NCBI GenBank assembly: GCA_944393485.1
Contig: CALYAJ010000015.1
Coordinates: 1-37,845, forward strand
Direction of reading: 5' to 3'
Source: an uncultured Clostridia bacterium
Lineage (GTDB): Bacteria > Bacillota > Clostridia > TANB77 > CAG-508
Length of the DNA: 37,845 bases
Shown in pieces: positions 1-7,260 of this stretch. The position numbers and the translations under genes are program-made. How positions within the stretch are numbered: the first letter of the stretch is position 1; each line of letters opens with the position of its first letter. A model generated the notes under the pieces. The model did not search any database, was not told the DNA's origin, and saw only the letters and a list, made by a program, of their open reading frames with translations.

Positions 1-348
1 TATATACAAAAAAGAAACATTTTAAAAAAAGCATTGAAAGATTTATATGTAGATAAAACCAATAATATTATTTCTGAAGTAGAGTTTATAGAATTAAAAC
101 AAGATTTAGAAAAAGATAAAGATATTCTCGAAAATAAAATAAATGAGATTGAAGAACTAATAGAAAAAAATGAGCAAGAAGTGGAGAACCACCAAGTGAT
201 GCTTGATAAAATAAATGAATTTTTGTTATTGGAAAATCACAATAAGCAAATATTATTAGATCTGATTAAAAAGATTGAAATTATGGAAAATAAGCAGGTT
301 AAAGTATATTTGAATTTTAATATAGGGAAGGCAAACGAAAATGAGTAA
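1..348 (+). CDS. Large serine recombinase, C-terminal fragment (5' end outside window)
   Basis: The frame is open from base 1, so this is the tail of a gene starting left of the window; the TTG at 34 is not a convincing start. The visible part is a Lys/Glu-rich coiled coil followed by a short closing segment (KVYLNFNIGK). It has the same architecture as the tail of the next gene: LYVDKTNNII here corresponds to LYLDKTNMII there. That match identifies it as the C-terminal coiled-coil region of a second large serine recombinase; the catalytic domain is not visible. The stop overlaps the start of the next recombinase by 8 bp, so the two are translationally coupled. Tandem large serine recombinases are typical of TndX/Tn4451-like and related integrative elements of Clostridia (family knowledge). 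Confidence 0.75.
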   Translation, partial: YIQKRNILKKALKDLYVDKTNNIISEVEFIELKQDLEKDKDILENKINEIEELIEKNEQEVENHQVMLDKINEFLLLENHNKQILLDLIKKIEIMENKQVKVYLNFNIGKANENE

Positions 349-1882
349 AATTAATTGTGCATATATAAGATTGTCAGAAGAAGATGATAAGAATACATAT
401 TCAGAAAGTATATTAAATCAAATTGCACTAATAGAAGAATATGCACAAAAGAATAAAATTGAAATACATAAAAAATATATAGATGATGGTTTTTCAGGAA
501 TAAATTTTTCAAGACCTGCTTTTGAAGAAATGTTAAAAGAAATGGAAAAAGGAAATATTGGAACTATAGTAACTAAAGATTTCTCAAGATTAGGTAGAGA
601 ATATATAGAAACAACCTATTATATTACAAGATATTTTCCAGAGCATAATATACGATATATTGCTATTAATGAAATTTATGATAGTAACAGAAATAAAAAT
701 GATGCAGAAGAAGTCATGATTGGAATTAAAGGAATTATGAATGACAGATATATAAAAGAAACATCTAAAAAAATACAAGAAGTAAAAAAACAAAAAACTG
801 AGCAAGGTTACTATATGGGATTTATAGCACCATACGGATACCAAAAGATAAAAGAAGACAATGGAAAAATAACATTAATTCCTGATGAAAAAGTTAAAAA
901 TGTAATACAAAGAATATTTGAAGAGATTGCAAATGGAAAGACGAGAGAACAAGTTGCTCAAAACTTAAATAAAGAAAAAATACTTTCACCTATGCAGTAT
1001 TTGAAAATGACAAAATCAAAGAATAAAATATATTATGATAAATGGTCTCCAGGTATTATTTATAGAATTATCAGAAATCAAATTTATATTGGTAATACAT
1101 ATAAAAGAAAATCAAGCAAAAAAAATTACAGACAAAAGAAAAGAGATTATATAATTCAAGCTAAAAGAGAGATTATAATAAATACACATCCAGCAATCAT
1201 TAGTAAAGAATTATATAAAAAGGCAAATGAAAAAACAAAAAGAAATAATGAAAAAAATAATAGAAAGAAAGAATATCATGGCAAACTTGAAGGTATAGTG
1301 AAATGTGGAGAATGTGGTAAGGTTATGAAAGTGAGTGGTAAACAAAGAGAGAACGGTAAAATTACATTTAGTTTATATTGCCCAAATGGAAAAAATAAAA
1401 ACAAGGATTGTCACAATACACACACTATATCAACTCAAAAAATAGAAGATCTAATTTATTTTAAATTAGATGATGTACTACATAACAAAATAACTCAAGA
1501 TTATATTATTCAAAATGCTAGCCAGTATAGTTCAAAACAGAAGAAATATAAAAGACAAAAGGAATATCTGAATAAAGAAATTGAAAAAAATAAGATACAA
1601 ATTAAAAAATTATATTTAGATAAAACAAATATGATTATAACGGTAGATGAATTTATAAAACAGCGAAAGCAGTTAAACAAAGAGATACAAACTTATGAAA
1701 AACAAAAAGAAGAATTAACTAGAGAAATAACATATGAAAAAAGTAAAAATGAATTAATACAAAAATTTAAAGAATTTAAAAATAAAGACAATTTAATGAC
1801 TTATTTAAATGAATTAGTAAGTGAAGTAATTTTTAATAAAGATAAAACATTAGAAATTAGATTTAATTTCAAGTTAAATTAA
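341..1882 (+). CDS. Large serine recombinase (site-specific integrase/excisionase)
   Basis: A 513-residue protein with the full large-serine-recombinase layout. The N-terminal resolvase domain begins YIRLS (residues 8-12), whose Ser12 is the expected nucleophile. It continues with the conserved DGFSG segment and KDFSRLGR near residues 80-87. The middle Recombinase domain is followed by a zinc ribbon (CGECGKVM, then YCPNGKNKNKDC, near residues 322-357) and a long coiled coil (about 390-475). Such enzymes cut and rejoin DNA at short att sites through a covalent Ser-DNA link and move integrative elements or prophages. The gene ends 9 bp before the point where yabG coding sequence resumes in frame, so it lies at the extreme right end of its element, as integrases often do. 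It is intact and probably active. Confidence 0.93.
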   Translation: MSKINCAYIRLSEEDDKNTYSESILNQIALIEEYAQKNKIEIHKKYIDDGFSGINFSRPAFEEMLKEMEKGNIGTIVTKDFSRLGREYIETTYYITRYFPEHNIRYIAINEIYDSNRNKNDAEEVMIGIKGIMNDRYIKETSKKIQEVKKQKTEQGYYMGFIAPYGYQKIKEDNGKITLIPDEKVKNVIQRIFEEIANGKTREQVAQNLNKEKILSPMQYLKMTKSKNKIYYDKWSPGIIYRIIRNQIYIGNTYKRKSSKKNYRQKKRDYIIQAKREIIINTHPAIISKELYKKANEKTKRNNEKNNRKKEYHGKLEGIVKCGECGKVMKVSGKQRENGKITFSLYCPNGKNKNKDCHNTHTISTQKIEDLIYFKLDDVLHNKITQDYIIQNASQYSSKQKKYKRQKEYLNKEIEKNKIQIKKLYLDKTNMIITVDEFIKQRKQLNKEIQTYEKQKEELTREITYEKSKNELIQKFKEFKNKDNLMTYLNELVSEVIFNKDKTLEIRFNFKLN

Positions 1883-1887
1883 AAAAT

Positions 1888-1914
1888 TAGTTTACTAAAC
1901 TACAGTCAGCAGAT
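1888..1914. other. Right-end junction (attR-like) of the integrated element within yabG
   Basis: The YabG-like reading frame opens at 1891 but resembles YabG only from about 1912 (DGD, the end of the family motif LHLDGD). Sequence to the left belongs to the element. Just inside is a perfect dyad, TAGTTTA-C-TAAACTA at 1888-1902, a plausible recombinase half-site. The exact crossover dinucleotide cannot be fixed because the left end is outside the window. Confidence 0.6.
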
Positions 1915-2424
1915 GGAGATAGAAGATATACAGAAAAATCATATAAATATTATAGAAAATTAGGTTTAAATTCTATTGTGAAATATGTACCAGAAGAGAA
2001 ACAAGAATTATATATAAGTCATCTACTTTCTAAATATAAACCAGATATATTAGTTATAACTGGACATGATGGAATGATAAGAAAAGGAAAATGTTTTAAT
2101 GATTTATATAATTATATAAATTCGAAGTATTTTATAAATACAGTAAGAAGAGCGAGAGAGTGGGATACTAGAAAAGAGTTAGTAATTTTTGCAGGAGCCT
2201 GTCAAAGTTATTATGAAGCTCTAATGTCTGCAGGAGCAAACTTTGCTTCATCTCCTGCCAGAGTATTAATAGATTTTGCAGATCCATTAATTGTTGCTGA
2301 AAAAATTGCAACAACAGATAGTAATTATTATGTTAGCATTAATGATATAGCAAATGATTTAAGAGATGGAAAAGATGGTATTGGAGGAGTTGGTGCTAAA
2401 GGAAAAAGTATAAAATTACAATAG
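1891..2424 (+). pseudogene. yabG: YabG sporulation protease, 3' part only (interrupted by the upstream element)
   Basis: YabG is a cysteine protease that processes spore-coat proteins late in sporulation. The fragment carries its diagnostic C-terminal half: KPDILVITGHDG, then VIFAGACQS, then GANFASSPARV. The His of TGHDG and the Cys of GACQS are 45 residues apart, matching the pair reported as catalytic in the Bacillus enzyme. The family is about 280-290 residues; here only about 177 codons are open and the N-terminal domain is missing. The first usable start is a GTG at 1978 with no ribosome site. Matching sequence begins at the DGD motif, directly after the recombinase gene. The element has therefore split the gene; the 5' half should lie at the other end of the element, left of the window. 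Excision could restore the gene. The next gene, veg, is the usual neighbour. Confidence 0.85.
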
Positions 2425-2523
2425 TGTAATCAAAATGTAAAGAAAATGTAACAAAATACGAAACATTACCTACAAACATTGAAAAATAAGCAAAAACGAA
2501 CAATAGACATAAACATTGTCTTT

Positions 2524-2552
2524 TTGACACTATTCGACCTGAATGATATAAT
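2524..2552 (+). promoter_or_regulatory. Consensus sigma-A promoter of veg
   Basis: TTGACA (2524-2529), a 17-bp spacer and TATAAT (2547-2552), with an extended -10 TGA just upstream. A perfect vegetative promoter, as at the well-known strong veg promoter of Bacillus. The start codon of veg is 29 bp downstream. Confidence 0.9.
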
Positions 2553-2581
2553 AAAATCAGTTTTATAAAGTAGGTGATGAA

Positions 2582-2878
2582 ATGATTTGTAAAGAAGATA
2601 TAACAAATCTTAAAACAGATATTGATGGAAAAATTGGTCAAAAGATCATAGTAAAAGGTTCATTAGGTAGAAGCAGGACTTTTGAAAAAGAAGCCACAAT
2701 TGAAAAAGCCTATCCAAATATTTTTATAGTAAAATATGATGAAAATGATAGAAATGTAACATATAGTTATACAGATATACTAACTAGAACTGTAGAAGTT
2801 CAGGTGTTTGATGGCCAAGAATATAGTCCATTAATACCACCAGCAGAAGAAAAAAAGTCTCATAGAAGAGTTGATTAG
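2582..2878 (+). CDS. veg: Veg family protein
   Basis: A 98-residue soluble protein of the Veg family (Bacillus Veg is 86 residues). It is recognised by the N-terminal segment IDGKIGQKI, the central RSRTFEKEATIEKAYPNIF, and VTYSYTDILTRTVEV in the middle. Veg proteins are small, highly expressed, Sm-fold-like proteins linked to biofilm formation and spore outgrowth in Bacillus; the molecular role is not settled. The ATG at 2582 follows GTAGGTGATGAA. The gene has its own consensus promoter and its own terminator, so it is monocistronic. The yabG-veg order matches many Firmicutes and supports the yabG call next door. A short charged tail (KKSHRRVD) extends beyond the usual end. Confidence 0.92.
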   Translation: MICKEDITNLKTDIDGKIGQKIIVKGSLGRSRTFEKEATIEKAYPNIFIVKYDENDRNVTYSYTDILTRTVEVQVFDGQEYSPLIPPAEEKKSHRRVD

Positions 2879-2880
2879 TA

Positions 2881-2909
2881 AAAATTCCTAGAAATAGGAA
2901 TTTTTTTTT
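2881..2909 (+). terminator. Rho-independent terminator of veg
   Basis: Stem AAAATTCCTA / TAGGAATTTT with a GAAA loop, followed by a run of T. It begins 2 bp after the veg stop codon. Confidence 0.9.
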
Positions 2910-2950
2910 GCGCCTTTTCATAAAAATATAAAAAGAAAAGGAGGTACAAA

Positions 2951-4498
2951 ATGGGAATTGAAGTTATTAACGACAATTTATGTGTTAATAGATTAGTAGA
3001 AAAACAAAAAAAAGAAGTTACATTAGAAAGCTCTATAATAGTTCCAGATATAAAGCCAGATATAGTAAAACCTGTTGATTGTAGTGGAAATATATGCATA
3101 TATAAAAAGGAGTTGGTTAATGGAAAAATAAAAGTTGATGGTAGCATTGACTGTAATATTATGTACATCGTAGATAGTGAAACAGAGTTTGTAAGAAGCT
3201 TAAATAGTAATATAGATTTTTCGGAATATATAGACATAAAAAATAATATTGTAGAAGCAGATATTGATGTAACTATAAAATTAAAACAAATGGAATGTGA
3301 TGTTTTAAATGGTAGAAAAGTAAATTTAAAGGCTGTTATAGAAATAACAGCAACTATTTATTCTAATGAAAATATAAAAATAGCTAAAGATATTACAGGG
3401 GATTGTGATATACAAAGATTAGATAAAATTATTCAGTTAAATTCTATGATAGGCAAAAATTCATGTAAAGCATATGCAAAAGAAAACATCACTTTAGAGA
3501 ATAATGAAAAGTTAGTAGAAATATTAAAAAAAGAAATAGATATAAAAAATAAAGATTTTAAAATAAGTTATAATAAAATCTTAGCGAAAGCAGATATATG
3601 TGTAAAAATTTTATATCTAACAGAGGAAAATGAAATAAAATATATAGAAAAGCAGATACCAGTAATGGGATTTATAGATATGCAAGATATTAACGAAAAT
3701 AATATCTGTGACGTAAAATATATGATTAAAAACATTATAGTAAAACCAAATAGTTCAGAAGACAATTCTATTTATATAGAAATAGAAGTAGAAATGAATT
3801 GCTTTTCATATGAAACAAAAGATGTAGAATTATTGCAAGATTTATATAGTCCAGTAAAAAATATTTCATATAAAGAGAAAAACATTAATGCTATGATGGG
3901 ATTACAAAATATTAATGATGTATTTAATGTAAATGAAAAAATAAATAATTTGGATATTGGAGTAAACAGAATATATACTTCGAGTGTAAAAACTTTAATA
4001 ACAAATATTGAGGTGCTAGAAGGAAGAGCTGTTTATGAAGGTGAGACAATTGAAACTATACTATTTGAGGCTAGCTCAGCAGAAAGAATAGAAAGAAGAG
4101 AAATAAAATTTCCTTTAAATTATGAGGTACCATTAGTAAATCAGATAAATAAAGAAAATATCGATGTAGAAATAGAAACTATTACAAACAATGTAACAAT
4201 AGAACAAGATAATAGTTTGTCTGTAAAAATAGAGTTAAACATTCAAACGAAAATGTTTAAAAGTATAAATATAAATATATTGGAGGATTTAGAAGAAAAA
4301 GAAATAGAAGATCAAAACAGTTTTAGTATAATTATATATTTTGTAAAAAAAGGAGATAGTTTGTGGAAAATAGCTAAAAAGTTCAAAAGTACAGTAGATG
4401 CAATCAAAAAAATTAATAAAGTAGAAGACGAAAACAATTTAACAATAGGAATGCCACTGTTTATTCCAAGATATGTTTCAAAAATAAGGGCTGGATAA
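2951..4498 (+). CDS. SPOCS (DUF3794) and LysM domain protein, spore coat/cortex type
   Basis: A 515-residue protein. The N-terminal and central regions carry SPOCS/DUF3794 repeats; VTLESSIIVPDIKPDI near residues 24-39 is the typical opening, and a second and third copy follow at roughly 160-290 and 310-430. The C-terminus is a LysM peptidoglycan-binding domain (about 460-508: YFVKKGDSLWKIAKKF, ending LTIGMPLFIPRYV). This layout is common in Clostridia, related to SpoVID/SafA-type spore envelope morphogenesis proteins, and often sits near veg. No signal peptide is seen, which fits a mother-cell protein deposited on the forespore. The ATG follows AAGGAGG at the normal distance. The gene is 1 bp from yunB, so the two are co-transcribed, probably in the mother cell; I could not define a convincing sigma-E promoter. 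Confidence 0.85.
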   Translation: MGIEVINDNLCVNRLVEKQKKEVTLESSIIVPDIKPDIVKPVDCSGNICIYKKELVNGKIKVDGSIDCNIMYIVDSETEFVRSLNSNIDFSEYIDIKNNIVEADIDVTIKLKQMECDVLNGRKVNLKAVIEITATIYSNENIKIAKDITGDCDIQRLDKIIQLNSMIGKNSCKAYAKENITLENNEKLVEILKKEIDIKNKDFKISYNKILAKADICVKILYLTEENEIKYIEKQIPVMGFIDMQDINENNICDVKYMIKNIIVKPNSSEDNSIYIEIEVEMNCFSYETKDVELLQDLYSPVKNISYKEKNINAMMGLQNINDVFNVNEKINNLDIGVNRIYTSSVKTLITNIEVLEGRAVYEGETIETILFEASSAERIERREIKFPLNYEVPLVNQINKENIDVEIETITNNVTIEQDNSLSVKIELNIQTKMFKSININILEDLEEKEIEDQNSFSIIIYFVKKGDSLWKIAKKFKSTVDAIKKINKVEDENNLTIGMPLFIPRYVSKIRAG

Positions 4499-4499
4499 T

Positions 4500-5159
4500 A
4501 TGGATATAATCTATTCTAGAAAAAGTATAAAATTGCCTAAGAAATGTATTAATATAGTTATAATAATAATTATAGCAATATGTACAGTAATGTATTTAAT
4601 AAATGCTATTACTCCAACATTTAATAGGTTGTGTGAAAGTGAAGCAAAAGCAACTGCAACAAAAATTGTTAATAATACCATAGATAATATTATGGATAAT
4701 TACACATATAATGATTTAGTTACTATAAGTAAAGATAATAATGGAAAGATAAATTCTATACAGGCAAATATAACAACATTAAATAAATTGGTTTCTGAAA
4801 TATCAAGCAATATTCAGCAAAGCATAGATTCACAAGAAAATAGAGATATATACATAAGATTAGGTTCTTTTACAGGAATAACTTTACTATCTGGAAGAGG
4901 CCCAAAAGTTCCGATTAGAATTTCAAGCATAGGAAATATTGACACAGAGTTAAATAGTCAATTTGAAAGTGCTGGGATAAATCAAACAATCCATAAAATA
5001 AATTTAAAAATAAAGTGTGAAATACAGATTTTAACACCATTTAATACAATTACTAGTTCTATTGATGAAAATGTAATTTTAGCAGAAAATATAGTGATTG
5101 GAGAAATTCCAGAAAGTTATCTAGATATAGGAAATTTTTTACAAAATGAAAAAAATTAA
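4500..5159 (+). CDS. yunB: Sporulation protein YunB
   Basis: A 219-residue protein with one N-terminal transmembrane segment (about residues 17-38) and an extracytoplasmic domain. The conserved YunB features are the ITLLSGRGPKVPIRI segment, FESAGINQTIHKI near the middle, and the final region with VIGEIPESYLDI. In Bacillus, yunB belongs to the sigma-E regulon and is needed for normal sporulation; its biochemical role is unknown. It follows the SPOCS-LysM gene by 1 bp in what looks like a two-gene mother-cell operon. Length and motif order are normal for the family. Confidence 0.88.
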   Translation: MDIIYSRKSIKLPKKCINIVIIIIIAICTVMYLINAITPTFNRLCESEAKATATKIVNNTIDNIMDNYTYNDLVTISKDNNGKINSIQANITTLNKLVSEISSNIQQSIDSQENRDIYIRLGSFTGITLLSGRGPKVPIRISSIGNIDTELNSQFESAGINQTIHKINLKIKCEIQILTPFNTITSSIDENVILAENIVIGEIPESYLDIGNFLQNEKN

Positions 5160-5197
5160 AGAAAATTAAAAAAAATCCCCCAAAATCCCGAAAAACG

Positions 5198-5206
5198 TGT
5201 TATAAT
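5198..5206 (+). promoter_or_regulatory. Extended -10 promoter upstream of the ftsZ-like gene
   Basis: TGT-TATAAT (5198-5206), an extended -10 element, without a recognisable TTGACA 17 bp upstream. It leaves a 5' leader of about 70 nt before the start at 5281. Confidence 0.6.
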
Positions 5207-5280
5207 GTGGGCGAAGTGTTATTATGATAAAATGCCTAGTAATATATTATTGAAATATAGTAAAAAGAAGGAGATAATAT

Positions 5281-6231
5281 ATGGATAATATACTAAACGT
5301 AAAAAACATGATTAATATCAAAGTTATCGGTATAGGTGGAGCTGGTAACAATGCAGTAAACAGAATGATAGAAGACGGAATAGATGGGGTAGAATTTTAT
5401 GAACTTAACACAGAAGTAAAAGTTTTCGATGATGCAAAAACAAAAAATGTAATGCAAATCGGAAAAGAAATCACAAAAGGATTAGGTGCTGGTGGAGATG
5501 TTTCTATAGGTGAAAAAGCAGCTCTAGAAAATAAAGAAGAAATCAAGAATATATTACAAGGTACAGATTTATTATTTTTAACAGCAGGAATGGGCGGTGG
5601 AACTGGAACAGGAGCGATTCCAGCAGTAGCACAAATGGCAAAAGAAATGGGAATACTAACAGTAGGAATTGTATCAAAACCATTTTCTTTTGAAGGTAGA
5701 ATACGTATGGCAAAAGCAGAGCGTGGAATTAGTGAACTAAGAGAAAATGTTAATTCTTTAATTGTTGTATTAAATGATAATTTATTAAAAACAAATAATA
5801 GAATAACATTAGAAAATGCATTTAAAGAAGCAGACTTAGTTTTGGAAAAAGGTATAAAAGGTATTACAGACCAAATAGCAACACCAGGTTTAGTAAATAT
5901 AGACTTTGCAGATATAAGAACAATTATTGGATACAAAGGAAATGCTTACATGGGTATAGGTAGAGGAAAAGGAGATACAAGAAATGATCAAGCGGTAAAA
6001 GAAGCAATTGGAAATCCTCTAACAGAAACAAGTATTCAAGGAGCAAAAGGTGTTATCGTTAATATAGCAGGTAGTGCTGAAATGCCATTAGATGAAATTA
6101 ATGCAATAATGACAGTAATTGGTGATAGAGTTGATAATCCAGAAGCTAATATAATTTTTGGAACAATTATAGATGACTCATTACAAGATGAAATTGTAAT
6201 TACTGTTATTGCAACAGGAATAGAAAAATAA
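5281..6231 (+). CDS. FtsZ-family GTPase lacking the C-terminal tail
   Basis: A 316-residue tubulin-like GTPase. Visible FtsZ features are the G1 loop GIGGAGNNAVNRM (17-29), the tubulin signature GGGTGTG (105-111), PFSFEGR (134-140), the T7 loop NIDFAD (206-211) that completes the neighbour's GTPase site, and the core end VITVIATG. A standard bacterial FtsZ continues for 40-80 residues as a linker plus a conserved DIPxFL-type peptide that binds FtsA, SepF and ZapA; here the protein stops three residues after the core. The usual NTD motif reads NTE (43-45) followed by VKVFDDA, and IGYKGNA (216-222) differs from the family norm. The gene is monocistronic, not next to ftsA or the usual Clostridia division genes, and follows sporulation genes. 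It may be a second, specialised FtsZ or an unusual sole copy; the window cannot decide. Confidence 0.85.
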   Translation: MDNILNVKNMINIKVIGIGGAGNNAVNRMIEDGIDGVEFYELNTEVKVFDDAKTKNVMQIGKEITKGLGAGGDVSIGEKAALENKEEIKNILQGTDLLFLTAGMGGGTGTGAIPAVAQMAKEMGILTVGIVSKPFSFEGRIRMAKAERGISELRENVNSLIVVLNDNLLKTNNRITLENAFKEADLVLEKGIKGITDQIATPGLVNIDFADIRTIIGYKGNAYMGIGRGKGDTRNDQAVKEAIGNPLTETSIQGAKGVIVNIAGSAEMPLDEINAIMTVIGDRVDNPEANIIFGTIIDDSLQDEIVITVIATGIEK

Positions 6232-6274
6232 AAAAACAAGGAACGTCCGGAAATCAGGAACGTTCCTTGTTTTT
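6232..6274 (+). terminator. Strong terminator after the ftsZ-like gene
   Basis: A 15-bp perfect stem, AAAAACAAGGAACGT (6232-6246) and its complement at 6260-6274, ending in TTTTT. It starts immediately after the stop codon. Confidence 0.9.
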
Positions 6275-6280
6275 CACGAT

Positions 6281-6315
6281 TTTTGAACTTTAGGGACGGT
6301 CCTTAAAGTTCAAAA
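6281..6315. repeat. Palindromic repeat, copy 1 (GAACTTTAGGGACGGTCC family)
   Basis: A near-perfect palindrome, TTTTGAACTTTAGGGACGG and onward, closing with AAGTTCAAAA. It is the first of seven copies in the window. This orientation (TAGGGACGG on the plus strand) is the left end in each pair. Copy 2 at 7134 has the opposite orientation, so the two bracket the histidine phosphatase pseudogene. Confidence 0.9.
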
Positions 6316-6439
6316 ATTATGTTTACTACTTGAATGGTAATCAAATATATAAGATTATGGCCGCTATACTTTGAAATAGCGCTTTTCAGAGAATTTAAAA
6401 TAGTTTGAATATAATGATTAATTTTTAAAAGAGGTTTTA

Positions 6440-7064
6440 ATGGAAAATACAATAATATATTTAATAAGACACTCTGAGCAATTAAGAGAATATAGTAATA
6501 TTGTGGTGTCTCAGGAAGAAAATGAAAAAATTATACTTTCTATTGAAGGAGAGAAAAAGGCAGAAAAATTAAGTTTAAATAATGAGTTGCTAGATATTTA
6601 TGGAATATGGAGCAGTAGTTATTCAAGAGCTGTAGGAACTGCTAAATATATAGCATATAGAAATAATTTAAAAATAAATATTGATAATAGATTAAATGAA
6701 AGAAAACTTCGGATATTTAGAAGAATTAAAGAGGTTAGGAGAAACAAAAGAACATTCATATACAATAGAACAAATAATTAATCCTAGTCTAAAATGTACT
6801 GGCGGAGAGAACATGCTAGAAGTTAAGGAAAGAATGGAAAATGCAATTAATGAGATATTACTAAACAATTTAGGACAGAAAGTTGTTGTAGTTAGTCATG
6901 GTGCGGCCATTAAGTTCTATTTAAGTAAATGGTGTGAGTTTAGAGGAAATAAATTATTTTATAATAATACAGAAATAACAACAGAATCACCAAGCATATT
7001 AAAATTAACTTTTTATAGTGAGAATCTAGCTAATATTGAGAAAATAAATTTAAATGAAGACTAA
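6440..7064 (+). pseudogene. Histidine phosphatase (phosphoglycerate mutase family), frameshifted
   Basis: Two reading frames together give one complete histidine phosphatase domain of about 205 residues. The first frame (6440-6781) holds the catalytic LIRHSEQ motif and the SSYSRAVGTA motif. The second (useful from about 6710 to 7064) holds FGYLEELKRLG, the CTGGENMLEV motif and VVVSHGAAIK with the second catalytic His. The frames should join at LNERK-FGYLEEL, so one extra base lies around 6702-6710. No slippery heptamer followed by a structure is evident, so I treat this as a broken gene or a sequence error rather than programmed frameshifting. The ATG at 6440 follows AAAGAGG. The gene is bracketed by opposing palindrome copies 1 and 2, about 850 bp apart. 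Confidence 0.8.
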
Positions 7065-7133
7065 AAATACATATGTGCTTTTAGTCTTTTTGATTGCTAA
7101 AAGCATTGAGTATCAATACTTTTAAAGAATAAT

Positions 7134-7160
7134 GAACTTTAAGGACCGTCCCTAAAGTTC
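7134..7160. repeat. Palindromic repeat, copy 2
   Basis: GAACTTTAAGGACC followed by GTCCCTAAAGTTC, the reverse orientation of copy 1. It lies about 100 bp upstream of addB. A separate hairpin (TGCTTTTAG / CTAAAAGCA) at about 7076-7104 lies between the pseudogene and this repeat. Confidence 0.9.
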
Positions 7161-7260
7161 AAAAAGTCAGGAAAGCCTTATTGTTCCTGAATTTCACCAA
7201 AATAGCTTTAAAAATTTATAAGTTTATGATAATATAAATCCATAAAATTGAGGTGAACAA

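Noticed and set aside
5397..5936. Long open frame of 179 codons antisense to the ftsZ-like gene
   Set aside because: No ribosome site and a composition that mirrors the codon bias of the FtsZ frame; a shadow of a well-supported gene.
6696..6781. Programmed frameshift in the histidine phosphatase
   Set aside because: No canonical slippery heptamer with downstream structure; a single extra base explains the break, and the family does not use frameshifting.
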